Position numbers and translations under genes: made by a program | Notes under the pieces: model-generated | The model's database searches: none | The model's input: only the letters and a program-made list of their open reading frames with translations | Told to the model about the DNA's origin: nothing | Shown: positions 33,493-43,941 of the stretch, piece by piece | How the letters are laid out: each line of letters opens with the position of its first letter | How positions within the stretch are numbered: the stretch's first letter is position 1 | NCBI GenBank assembly: GCA_037179335.1 | Contig: JAKZHN010000008.1 | Coordinates: 372,001 to 436,000, forward strand | Source of the DNA: Cyclaneusma minus | Taxonomy: Eukaryota; Ascomycota; Leotiomycetes; Marthamycetales; Marthamycetaceae | Direction: 5' to 3' | Length of the DNA: 64,000 bases

Positions 33493-33544
33493 GAGAGCGT
33501 GTGGGAGATCGAGCACCCTTTTATAGCTAGCAGGGTCTTGCTTG
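33493..33544 (-). promoter_or_regulatory. Conserved upstream block with TATA box, copy B
   Basis: On the minus strand CAAGCAAGACCCTGCTAGCT, then ATAAAAGGGTGCTCGATCTC, then CCACACGCTCTC. The TATAAAA is at 33519-33525, about 120 bases before the ATG. The block is shared with copies A and C. Confidence 0.75.
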
Positions 33545-34281
33545 TAACAATCCAGCTGTCCAAGAAGAACCTTGCTTCGAAAGTTTGCTAAACCTGAATG
33601 ACGAGGTAGCTAGGTTAGACTTGCAGGGTCGAAGCTGTATTTAAAGCTGCCTAAGGAAGTGTGCGTGATATAGCCCCCTCAACATTTGGCTTCTTTCCGT
33701 TCCTTTCATCACCGAGTTTGCCTCGTCACAGAGCTAGGGATTTGGAAACACGGGATCAATCAAGGTGTCTTTGCCCCAGCCCGTCTAAGTCATGCCTCTG
33801 CTCCGGCGATTGCAAAGTTCGATTTGTAAATCTGGGGTTGGAGTCAGAATTCGCTGTAAATTGTAGGTCAGGGGTCATGCTTTTCAAACCAGGGACGGAT
33901 CGATCACTCGAGTTATGCTGGAATAAGAGTTCGCTTTATTGCTCATTATAAGTGGGAAACAGACTCGTCAAAGGAGTCAGGGTCCGGCTTCCGGTCATCG
34001 ATGAGTTGCTGCACATCGTAGGTGTCAGATGATAGATCGCCATCACAAGAAGCCTCTAGACTGTAAGACGATTTCTGGAATAAAGTTGAAGTCAGGCCGG
34101 GAGGATTCCCGTAGAGGGCTGCAGTTGACGAGGAAGCCAAAAGACGATACCAGCGCCAAGGACGGAGGAGAAGAAGCTGCGCAGGGAGTGCGTGAAGGAG
34201 GCGAGGAGCGCAAGTGAAGTTATCAGCGTACGCGTAGCTAACGCCAAAGAAAAAGAAAGAAAAAACCACCAAAAAAAATCA
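33545..34281. other. Spacer
   Basis: No supported gene. A 108-codon minus-strand frame (33946-34272) has a protein-like end (DTYDVQQLIDDRKPDPDSF) but no ATG and no visible upstream exon. Confidence 0.35.
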
Positions 34282-34412
34282 AAAAGAATGGGGAGACCAG
34301 GGAATCGAACCCTAGTTTTATGTCGCCATATTCGTGGGAGGCAACAGTCCCGTACCTTCGATATGCTACTGCTCACGAAGGCACCGTTCCATTGAGCCAA
34401 CCACAAACACCC
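34282..34412 (-). ncRNA. tRNA-like Pol III element, degenerate
   Basis: The minus strand carries a box A (TGGCTCAATGG, 34389-34399) and a box B (GGTTCGATTCC, 34301-34311), with T-runs 16 and more bases after box B as a terminator. Between them are two stems: CCTTCG/CGAAGG, and TGTTGCC with GGCGACA. The loop where the anticodon should be lacks U33, and the ends (GGGTGTT and GTCTCCC) pair poorly, so it is not a standard tRNA. It may be a decayed tRNA gene or the head of a tRNA-derived short repeat. Confidence 0.4.
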
Positions 34413-34653
34413 ATTCTGCCTGAGCTTCGTTTATTGCAGATCTTATAGCACCTTCCGAAGAAGACAGCATGGAGGCATCACAGCCGAGATTCTTCGACTT
34501 CGAGATCCGTCCTTCAGGACCTCACCATATTATTCTTGCCATGCTTCGTTCGCATCGAAAGGCTTTCACTCAGCCAGCACCAATACTCACACAAGAATCG
34601 AAAAAACTCCCGGAATATTCTTCTTCCAAAATATATGCATATTGAACGTCTAT

Positions 34654-36546
34654 TCATATCCCACCCGGTCTCAACCTCGGCGCATTCGTCCCAAAACTCA
34701 CCAGCTGCCCCTCACCCACCCCATCCTCCGGCGTCCAATGCCACCCCTGCGCCGTAAAAAGCCGCCTTGCAAACTTATCCGCAGCCATCATGCCCTCCAC
34801 CCTCAGCCTACTATCCACAGCCCTCGTGTACTTGAACACATTATCCCTTCCTTCCCCATGACTTCTCACCCCTTTGGCGTACTCGGTATTCTCGGTACTC
34901 TCCCAGCTCGCACTCCCGCGATCACTAAGCCAAGTACGGCGTTCGATACCAATGCCAGCCCCTATCATAGATTGGAGCAGGTCCAACGGTCCCATGATAC
35001 GAGTGCGTAAGCCGCAATGCGTGTGGTTTTTATCGATCTGGTAGCTGGGGCATTGGCGGAAGACATGGAGTAAGGCCTCGATATCGCCTTGATAATATCT
35101 TCCTTCATTCCACTCTGAATCCCCATCCTCTTCCTCACCGTCTCCCTCCTCGTCATCCCCCCTGTCTCCCAGCGCCGAAGGAGCAAACGTCGCCCCCAGC
35201 GTCAGCAGCCCCTTCGACGCAAAAAACTTCACCATCTCGCCCAACTGAAAGCTATCACAAGCAGCAGACGAGTCATAAAACTGCTTACATTGCCTCGTCC
35301 TCGACGTATAGAGCCCCAAAAAATGCTTTTGCAGACTCGCAACCGTATTCAAAATACTGCATCTCCGGTACCAGATTTCCTCTTCCAGTCCATCCGGTAG
35401 ATCCCACCATACCGCACCTATTCCAGCTATATCATGATCGGCCGAGTAACTCCATCTTACGCTGCCTTTCAGAATCAGCTCTTTTGTAAACGAGGCTAGC
35501 TTGAGCGGCTGGTCGAGAAGCCACGCGATGAGAATTTTCTGCCGAAGTTGCTCTTCGGCTGCTAAACTCAGCGCTGCCCCGTTATTGTTGCTTGTGCCGC
35601 CCTTTCCCACATCCACAAGGCCCCCTTTCTTTGCAAAAGGTGTAGCAGGCCATTTAAAGCTCTTCAAATCAACCTTCATCCAGCGTGCCACAGGCGCCGC
35701 GCAGGCAAAGCGATCAGCCATCACCGCCAGCGTTGCCAAATAAGCCACCGTCATTTTCGGTGCCCCCGGTGCCCCAGTCTTGGGAGGAGTGGAAATGGGG
35801 ACGTGTACACCGTGTAATATACGTAGTAAATCCCCAAACACCCCCGACCGTGTGGCACTGCGGCTTATTGTGGCTTCATCATCATCCACGATCCCCACGC
35901 GTGGCAATTCCTCTGCAGACACCTCTTCAGCCTTCAAGCCCCTGTTCTTCAACTGCTCCAAGCCCTCGCGGATAGCCAGTCCTTCAGCAAATATTTCGGA
36001 ACCGAGCAGTTGCGCGAAGTAGGTTGATGGGCCGGTGAGAGAGGAGATGCAGCAGCGGTAGATTGCGATTGTTTTCTTAAGCTCGGCCTTAGACGCCTGG
36101 GTTCTGCCACCAATGCTTGTAGAAGCAGTGAATTTTGTAGTAGCTGGCAGAGATGCTCTGACGCTACTGCCACTTTTCCGCGTAGCTTTTAATGTCGCGG
36201 AAGAGGTCTCAAAGGTTACGACGAGTAGCACATTGCCGTCGGGTGCGATCTCACTGATTGGATATGTGACATCGTCTATCGTGATTGTAGGCTTTGGTTT
36301 TTCAGGCTTTGGATGTTCAGACTGGGAAGCTGGAGCTGGGGATGGTGGCGCATCGGATGACGGGGTCTCTTTCGAAGAGGCCTTCGGGGTCGCGGGAGAG
36401 GACGACGGTGCGGGTTTCTTCGAGGCCGAAGGGGGATTTGTCGAAGACGAGGGAGTCTTCTTCCGGGTAGCCTTGGGCTTGTGGGAGGGGAGTGTTTGGG
36501 ACCATGGCTTCTTCGACGATGAAGGGGTGGCGGCGGGGGGAGGCAT
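34654..36546 (-). CDS. BTB-like fungal protein, 630 aa
   Basis: Intronless. The ATG at 36546 (MPPPAATPSSSKKPW) is the first in frame; an in-frame TGA lies just upstream of a TTG-started extension, which I exclude. Residues 1-85 are Ser/Pro/Lys-rich and probably disordered. From ~88 the pattern TITIDDVTYPISEIAPDGNVLLVV, later SLTGPSTYFAQLLGSEIFAEG, then a long helical region with VAYLATLAVMADRFACAAPVARWM, is that of fungal BTB/POZ-like proteins with a large C-terminal part. An acidic loop (GDDEEGDGEEEDGDSEW) lies near 480. Role unknown; a protein-interaction adaptor is the usual guess. It is not close to the BTB pair at 1-2.6 kb. Confidence 0.75.
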   Translation of the reverse strand: MPPPAATPSSSKKPWSQTLPSHKPKATRKKTPSSSTNPPSASKKPAPSSSPATPKASSKETPSSDAPPSPAPASQSEHPKPEKPKPTITIDDVTYPISEIAPDGNVLLVVTFETSSATLKATRKSGSSVRASLPATTKFTASTSIGGRTQASKAELKKTIAIYRCCISSLTGPSTYFAQLLGSEIFAEGLAIREGLEQLKNRGLKAEEVSAEELPRVGIVDDDEATISRSATRSGVFGDLLRILHGVHVPISTPPKTGAPGAPKMTVAYLATLAVMADRFACAAPVARWMKVDLKSFKWPATPFAKKGGLVDVGKGGTSNNNGAALSLAAEEQLRQKILIAWLLDQPLKLASFTKELILKGSVRWSYSADHDIAGIGAVWWDLPDGLEEEIWYRRCSILNTVASLQKHFLGLYTSRTRQCKQFYDSSAACDSFQLGEMVKFFASKGLLTLGATFAPSALGDRGDDEEGDGEEEDGDSEWNEGRYYQGDIEALLHVFRQCPSYQIDKNHTHCGLRTRIMGPLDLLQSMIGAGIGIERRTWLSDRGSASWESTENTEYAKGVRSHGEGRDNVFKYTRAVDSRLRVEGMMAADKFARRLFTAQGWHWTPEDGVGEGQLVSFGTNAPRLRPGGI

Positions 36547-37437
36547 GAGGACGGTCGTTGGTGTGTGCGTAGACGCTCGACGCTGGTTGAGATTGGGAGT
36601 GTGACATTGGAGGAAAGGGTTGGAGGAGCTGGGTGTGTTGCTCGGCAAAAGTGAGGTGCGATGGAAGGGGCTCGTTCACGATGGATGTTGGTGTCGCATT
36701 TTCTCGAAGATGTCGTTGCGGAAGTGAGGTTGCGGCGTCATATCGTGATTACGCCGAGATCTGATGTCACCAAGCCACGGACTTTGTCGACATACGGATT
36801 TACTCCCAAGTGAAAAAAGGTGTGTCGAATGTATTAATGCTTGTCATATCCAGAATCAGCGCCCAATTTCCATACGAAGTTTTGAGCATCGGCAAGAACA
36901 GAACATCTCGGCTTCTGTACAATCGCATTCTCGATTTATCAACACTCGGCAATTTTCAGTTTTCACTATCGGTGTATATTGAGATCATTTATGACATTTC
37001 AAAATATCGAGGAGATGGAATTGATCCTGGGTATATATTTGATCTGCCGTTCAACATCATGAACCGCTGCTGAACTGATCCCATGCGCCGATGAGTGACG
37101 CACGATAAGATGCCAACATTAAAAACCATATGAGCTCCTGTCGTAGATCCTCTCTGCCTTCAGGCTGCAGAATTTGTATGATGTGCTGCGGGGACAGCCA
37201 ATGAGAGAGCCGCCTTTTCTGCTGACCCCTCGGACCCCATACCCTGCCTGCTTAAGGCAATCGCCAAAATTCCTCTTCTTCTATCTCGTCTCAATCTTCT
37301 CTCCCTCGTCATGAACATCCCATATCGACGACCAGCCTCCAGCGCGCCATTCGGTGTGCCTGGTGGCGACTGAACGATCAACCCAAGCCATGTCCCTCGA
37401 CAAAGGTACCATTACCGCTAACAAGATGCCCACCTCT
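36547..37437. other. Spacer between the BTB-like gene and FTR1
   Basis: No supported gene. It holds the 5' flank of the BTB-like gene and the 3' flank of FTR1. Confidence 0.4.
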
Positions 37438-38746
37438 TCACTGCTTCTCCTCGTCAGAGATCGTTCCTGCTATCGGCCTGACTGTCTCTACGGCATCTTT
37501 CTTGCTGTGAGAAGATCCACTCGTCTCACTTATGGTTTCCCTCAAAACAGCCGGCACCTCGGAATCCGACACGTTCGTCTTCTTGGGCTTCATCAACGGC
37601 CAGTGGCCCTTGACTTCGTTGTATCGCATAGCCAGGAATCCCAGGATCACGAAGATCCAGTACACATTGTACGATATGACCGATCCATACGTGGCCGAGT
37701 TCTGCCAGCCGAGAATGGCGTTGAAGATACCCCATCCACTTCCACCGTTCAACTCAGGGTTGCCAAACTGCCTTGGTCAGCAACAACATCCGTTTGACCT
37801 ATTCAAGTCGACTACGAGGGAAAACCTACATTGATATGCCAGACACTCTTGGTAATATCGTACGAACCGGGACCGGAACCCGTCTCAGCAGCGTCACCGC
37901 CAGTTATGTTGTTCCATTCTTGAGCTTCGAAATACCAAACGGCCCGTGAAAACAAACCCGCAGCAACGAGGTACAAGAAGCCGGTGGAAACGATCAAGAA
38001 AAGTTGGAGTTTGCTGGTAGCTCCACCCCTACGAGTTGTCAGAGCTTGGTCACGCACATTTGCCAGACACGGCTTCCCACGCATGACTTACTTGTAGATG
38101 AAGTAGCCGACAACACCACCTGCAATCAAGCCCACCACCACAGGAAGCGGTACAGAGGTTGCTGGCGACGAGAAAGACACACCAGCGACAAACACCACGG
38201 CCTCCAAGCCTTCGCGGAGCACGGTGATGAAAGGCAGGAAAAACATGGCGTATTTCTCGAGCCACCTCTTGATGACAGTGGCAGAACTACCGCGGGTGGT
38301 GACCTTGGCCTCGACCGATTTGGCCAGCTTGACACGCCACTTCTCTTGCATTTTGGATACTCGGAGCAGAGCAGCTCCAACCAAACTGATGACGATGGTA
38401 GCGATGACGGCAAACGAGCCTTCCCAGTTGTACTCTGTATTCGCCCAGGCGTCTTTACCAAGAGAGTAGAAGGCACCGATCATGCCCCCTCCGATGATAA
38501 GTACGGTTAATAGGCCTAGTCCGACACCCCACCAGACCTGAGGGCAGAGTTGTCAGCATGATTCGGAAGACGGAGTGCAAGTCAATTTACCTGCCGGCAC
38601 AGCTTCTTGTAGGTGTTGGCATCTCGCTGTGGACCGTCCAGCGTCTGTTTCAAGAAAGCGAGGAGGACCGACACAATGATGACGGTCTCGAGCCCCTCTC
38701 GAAAGACGACGAAGAAGACGGGGACGGAGAAGACGTTGACCGTCAT
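37438..38746 (-). CDS. FTR1: High-affinity iron permease Ftr1
   Basis: Four exons on the minus strand: 38746-38591, 38537-38092, 38028-37830 and 37767-37438; 376 residues. All junctions keep frame. The start TVNVFSVPVFFVVFREGLE is typical. Two REGLE iron-binding motifs are present, R16-E20 in TM1 and R160-E164 (LREGLEAVVF) in TM4. The extracellular loop and TM7 region read FGNPELNGGSGWGIFNAILGW and NSATYGSVISYNVYW, hallmarks of fungal Ftr1. The hydrophilic C-terminus (KPKKTNVSDSEV to SDEEKQ) is cytosolic. Ftr1 imports Fe3+ made by Fet3, and the two must assemble to leave the ER. It is divergently transcribed from FET3 over a 1.3-kb promoter with GATA-factor sites, so iron repression is likely. 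Confidence 0.97.
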
Positions 38747-38835
38747 CGTGGCAGCTGGGACTTCGATCACAGCTGGGGGTCCGACGAAAGCGTGGAGGAC
38801 GAGAAGGTCTACCAGTCCCGGATCACTGGGGGCCG

Positions 38836-38844
38836 ATCAGATAA
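38836..38844 (+). promoter_or_regulatory. SreA-type GATA site ATCAGATAA
   Basis: Exact match to ATCWGATAA, 90 bases upstream of the FTR1 start. Confidence 0.75.
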
Positions 38845-38863
38845 ATGATTTGGGCTGCGATTG

Positions 38864-38872
38864 ATCTGATAA
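38864..38872 (+). promoter_or_regulatory. SreA-type GATA site ATCTGATAA
   Basis: Exact match, 28 bases from the previous site (start to start), the same face after about 2.7 helical turns. Confidence 0.75.
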
Positions 38873-39309
38873 GATCACAGTTTCGCGGAGTGGGCCGGCG
38901 TGGCGTCGAATTTTGGCGCCTCCCCCGTCGAAGGATCAGATGGTCGCCGATAAACGGAAATTGGACGAATGGAGGCTTGTTAGCATGTCACTTGTCAGAC
39001 GACGCGGTGGATACAGGTCCGTGCAAATCGACCAAGGGCAGCCACCATGGATTTTAGCAGCAGAGAAGAGTGCAATTGGCCAGAGTCAGAAAAGCACAAG
39101 ATGGTTTGGGGCTGCTAGGCTTTCAGGGCCTCGATTTTATCCCGTGGACGACACCGACAAGCTCTTGCCAAGTTCATCTCCAGCGACTCGGCGCCCTAAG
39201 CTGACCCGCCGGAAACATTGAAGCTGCTTAATCTGATCGCATTGATGGTGGGGTACACGAGAGTTTCCTGGAAAGCCAATCAGCGGCCGACGACACAGCC
39301 AAACCTTGG

Positions 39310-39318
39310 ATCAGATAA
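39310..39318 (+). promoter_or_regulatory. SreA-type GATA site ATCAGATAA
   Basis: Exact match in the middle of the shared promoter. Confidence 0.7.
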
Positions 39319-39963
39319 GCCTTCGCTGCCAGCTGCCACGCAAAAGGAAAGAGTGCCGACTGCCAGCAGAGTGGCGTGACGATGACCGATGCATTTCCGC
39401 GTCAGACACATATCTACAGACGGTGAACCGCAACCATGGGGTTCTCGGCGTGCGTGTCTTACAGAACTATTCCACCAAAGGTAAGTGATACTGGTTTCAA
39501 TTGGTAACACCATCCGGGGATAATCCAGGGGATAGAAATTCTAGATCTAGCCATGTCGGCGAGGACACCGAGATTCACGCTTGGCTGCCATCATCACACA
39601 TATAAAAGTTAAGTTAGTCTTTCTGCTACATGTACCAGCCTACCACCTGCTCAAGGCTAAGTAAGTACTACACAAGTCTCAACTGACAATAGCACCGTTC
39701 CGTCGACGGAAAAGCACGCCCCGTCTGGCCAATCTTTCACATGTGCAAAACGTTCTTCCGTGCATCCGCGCCCTCTTCGTGACCTCTTAAGATTCCTCAC
39801 GAGCCGCAGATTGCGATTTGACGATCTGTATTCGCATCGCAGGGCGTCTTGAAAAGGGCCGGACGAAGGCCCACTGCGGGAGATTCCAGCCCGCCTGACT
39901 GGGATCAAGCTGCACCTTTTCCTTTAGCTCGATCTGATATCGGCTACGAGTCCCCGTCTGGAC

Positions 39964-39972
39964 TTATCTGAT
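39964..39972 (-). promoter_or_regulatory. SreA-type GATA site ATCAGATAA (minus strand)
   Basis: Exact match on the minus strand, about 110 bases before the FET3 start. Confidence 0.75.
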
Positions 39973-40081
39973 CCGACACATCTCTGAACAGCCCGAACAA
40001 GACTCCAACAACAGACAACTTATCCTAAGAGATCAGCACCGCTGCTGAAAACTCCCGTCGACAGGCACGGCCACAATCACC

Positions 40082-42175
40082 ATGGCCATCTTACTATCCT
40101 ACTTTTCTCTAATATCACTGTTCCTTGGTCTCGCTGTCCACCTCTCGGAAGCAGCCACTGTTACTTACAACTGGAACATCACCTGGGTACTCGCAAACCC
40201 CGATGGAGCCTATGTACGACCAACCATTGGCATCAATGGAGAATGGCCTCTGCCTATCCTCGAGGCGAACAAAGGTGACAGAGTCATTGTGAATGTCGAT
40301 AACCAACTCGGAAACCAGAGCACGACTCTGCATTTTCACGGTCTGTACATGAATGGCAGTACTGAAATGGATGGACCTCTTATGGTATCACAATGCGGTA
40401 TTGCTCCAGGAAGTCAGTTTACGTACAACTTCACAGTGAGTATCATTGCTCCAGTCCCAAAAATTCCAAAGCACAAAGAGCTCTTGTTGATTTTCCAAGA
40501 TCGACCAACCCGGTACCTACTGGTACCATTCCCACGCCAAGGGCCAGTATCCCGACGGTCTTCGAGCACCTCTCATTGTCCACGACCCAGACAATCCATA
40601 CGCAAACCAAATCGATGGAGAATTTAGTCTTTCAGTCTCAGATTGGTACCATAGACAGATGCAAGACCTGATCCCAGAATTCATTAACTACAAGAACCCG
40701 ACAGGTGCTGAGCCTGTTCCTCAAGCGGCACTATTCAACGACACTCAAGATCTTCAGGTGTCTGTTGAGCCTGGGAAAACTTACATGTTCCGCATGGTGA
40801 ATATCGGAGCTTTTGCCGGCCAGTACGTCTGGTTCGAAGGCCACACCTTGACTATTGTAGAAGTTGATGGTGTATATACTGAGCAGGCATCTGCTGATAT
40901 GATCTATCTCGGTGCTGCCCAACGATGCAGTTTCTTGCTTACTACCAAGAACGACACGTCTGCGAACTATGCTTTCATGAGCAGCATGGACACTGTGAGT
41001 TCAAGTCCGCATTTGAGCGCGAGTTCAAGTTCTTTTCTTCCAGGTTCATGTGCTAATCAAGTAGACTCTCTTTGATACCATTCCTAGTGATCTCAACTAC
41101 AACGTGACTGGTTGGCTAGTTTATGATAGCTCGCTAGACCTCCCCACACCCGCGGCCGTGGATGAGCTCAATCCCTATGATGATTTCAACCTGGTTCCAT
41201 ACGATGGCATGGAGCTTCTTCCCGAACCTGATCAAGTCATCACCCTGGAAGTTATCATGGACAACCTCGGTGACGGTGCCAGCTAGTAAGCTTCTTTCCA
41301 CCACATGCAAAATGCGTTCCCTTCCGCTCTCTGCTAACCCCCCTGAAGCGCATTCTTCAACAACATCACCTACGTCTCACCAAAAGTGCCCACCCTCTAC
41401 AGCGTCCTAACGACAGGAGACTCCGCCAACAACTCCGCCGTCTACGGCGAATACACGCACTCTTTCGTCCTCTCCCGCGGCCAAGTCATCGAAATCACAG
41501 TCAACAACATGGACACTGGCCGCCATCCCTTCCATCTTCACGGCCACTCCTTTCAAGCCATCTACCGGTCTCCCGAAAACGGCGGCTTTTTCAACGCTTC
41601 TGCTACCAACGAGACCAGTTCGTTCCCTACCAAGCCCATGCGTCGCGACACTTTGGTCGTCTACCCTGAAGGAACAATCGTTATGCGATTTCGCGCCGAT
41701 AACCCTGGTGTTTGGTTGTTTCATTGTCATATCGAGTGGCATATTGATTCTGGTCTCGTGGCTACTATGATCGAAGCACCATTCGACATCCAAAAGACAG
41801 TCACTTTACCCGCTGGCCACATAGCCGCTTGCGAATCCGCAGGAACACCATACCAAGGAAATGCTGCTGCGAACACCGTTAACTACTTAGACTTGAGTGG
41901 TCAGAACAAGGCTCCGGATCCGTTGCCTGCGGGGTGAGTGATGACGCGAAATACGCTTCTCGGACCAAGACGTGAAAGACGTGCTGACATGGACTAGATT
42001 CACGGCACGCGGTATTGTTGCGCTGACTTTCAGCTGTCTGTCGGCTATCCTGGGTCTTCTCACGATTGCTTGGTATGGCATGGCGGATATGGGGGCTGCG
42101 GAGATGGAGAATGAAAAGCGCCGCATCACGCAGATGGAGGCTGAGCGTCTGGCGGTAGAACGCCCATCTTCGTAA
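40082..42175 (+). CDS. FET3: Multicopper ferroxidase Fet3
   Basis: Five exons: 40082-40435, 40500-40994, 41065-41285, 41349-41933 and 41998-42175; 610 residues. Introns are 63-70 bases. A signal peptide covers residues 1-~24 (LLSYFSLISLFLGLAVHLSEA). Three cupredoxin domains follow, with copper ligands in HFHGLY, TYWYHSHAKGQ, HPFHLHGHSF and FHCHIEWHIDSG, the full type 1/2/3 set of a four-copper oxidase. After the last domain, one membrane helix (RGIVALTFSCLSAILGLLTI) is followed by a short charged cytosolic tail, as in Fet3 and unlike secreted laccases. It oxidises Fe2+ to Fe3+ at the plasma membrane for uptake by Ftr1, whose gene is divergent. Confidence 0.96.
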
Positions 42176-43941
42176 ACTAGGTAGGATTATCAGGTTTGAC
42201 TCGGTGTCGAACTGGATGCATATAGCTGGGAAAATTCCCGATGGCCAGCCCCCTGACCCGCTAAGCTCGCTGCGCTCGATTGGCTGTCTTTTAAACTTTT
42301 TGGAGTCCGTTTGACGGGGTGTTTAAGTCTAAGCGGTCTGTGGCTTTGGCCCTTGGCGGTATGGCGGTTGTGTTGTTAGTATGACCATGAAGAAGCCTTG
42401 GTCCTGAGTGTTGACAACCAGTTTGCATGGCGGACTGGCGGCTGCCCGGCGGGGAAAGGAGTTGTTGTTGATTGAGATCCACTTGCTCTGGTCGACCAGG
42501 GGTGTTTAAACGCGAGACGTCGAGTGTCGGCTATGTTACTGTATATATCCATCTACCAGCTAGCGAGTAGCGTGCGCAGAAATCGCATGCGCCGGTCTTG
42601 GAACTTTCAAAATCGAGTCTTCAGTTCTGAATTTGCGTCGCAGCGTCGCAGCAAGCAATCCTCCAATGCCAGGAGTTGTATATTGTTGCTCATTCGACAG
42701 AACCGTCCGGCACCAACAGACCTAGCAACATGCGATCAGAACTTTCGGCTCGTGGCGGAGGTTCGGAAGCGCTTAGCGAGCGAACTATGCCCCACTTGGG
42801 ATTGCTATATCTTTTTAAAGCTTTCAGTTAAAAAATCAGTTTTGTGACTTTTGTTGCACGTCGACGGAAATATTGCGAAAATAGCGAAAATACAAATCAT
42901 ACATCTTTAGATGCCAAATTTTGCGCAGATTACAATGGTGTAGGTTTTTTTTCTATAGCGGGTCTGTGGCGCGCTGTAGAGAAATTTTTAGAATTTTGGT
43001 ATTTTACCTATAGGGGGAAGGGGGAAGGGGGAAGGCAACGCCTGTGAGGTATCAAAAGCCGTTTGGTGCCGTGTTTCGAACAAGCTAGTAGCGGGAAATG
43101 TGACATTGTCGAGTCTGGCTGAGTGGAAGCCTTTCGATAGGGAGCACGTATTGCAAGCCAATGGCCGTCGCTTCGTACACAGCATAAAGGGGGCCCGGCC
43201 TCCCCTATCGCATCCCCAAGAAGCCTTTGACTCCAACAAACACTACATGACTACAAAATTAGTAAAATTTACTATCAACAATTAGCAGGATCGTTGGACT
43301 CAATGATTTGGATATTTCAAACTCAATGTATGTTGACGCAACTACGTAGTGGTATTCGAGGAGGTCTTGGGATTCGAGCGGTCCTTTTTTTAGGGCTCTT
43401 TTTTGCTGAATCCGGTTTGGGGAAATGGGTTGACTGCACGGTAGGTAAGCACTACTGTTTGCTCGCTTGGAGTGTAGGGTGTAGGGGGCTGAGAGGTGAT
43501 GTCGGGCATGTATTGTATGCTGTTCTGTCAGGAGCTGCGAGTATCTCACCGAGTGAGTCGAGCCGGACTGCACTCCACTTGCGGGGTAGTTGCATGAACT
43601 GCAACCAGCTACCAAATGAGATCGATTCATATCTGACTTTTGTATTCCATGTTGCCGATCATTATTCGGCACTTTATCTCTGAATTGTGTCCAAACGTTC
43701 GGTTTCGAAAGAAGTGCTGCTGTGAAATCCAGAGTCCTGCAGCTAGAAAAGGCACACCATAGCCCCTTCAAGAAATCCAAGTACATATACATGTAGCGAC
43801 AACTCATTCTCCAAGTCCTACGTCCTCTCTCCAACTCGCCCTCTCCTACCAGCGAAGAGAAAAGCCCTGCTCTTCGGGAATCAGACACCCGTAACTACCA
43901 GCCTACCTACGAACTACGAAAATTCCCCTCCCACAAAGGCC
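42176..43941. other. Spacer with one lone repeat terminus
   Basis: No gene seen. A GGGGGAA triplet repeat (43013-43033) and the GTTGCACGTCGAC terminus at 42849 are the only notable structures. Confidence 0.4.
42849..42878 (+). repeat. Lone GTTGCACGTCGAC terminus
   Basis: TTTTGTTGCACGTCGACGGA followed by AATATTGCG. It is identical in its core to the termini at 13.5 and 18-19 kb and has no inverted partner nearby; AT-rich sequence follows. Confidence 0.65.

Larger units (their letters stand above)
38747..40081. promoter_or_regulatory. Bidirectional FTR1-FET3 promoter
   Basis: 1.3 kb between the two start codons. It contains four exact ATCWGATAA sites (listed separately) and near matches (ATCTGATAT at 39932-39940; ATCAGATTA on the complement near 39225). 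In Ascomycetes this motif binds the iron-sensing GATA repressor SreA/Sre1/Sfu1. No other gene lies in the interval. Confidence 0.85.

Noticed and set aside
33946..34272. 108-codon minus-strand frame with a protein-like end
   Set aside because: No ATG, no clear upstream exon, and its start lies against the Pol III-like element.
36547..36648. Extension of the BTB-like gene to a TTG codon
   Set aside because: No ATG in the extension and an in-frame TGA directly before it; the ATG at 36546 suffices.
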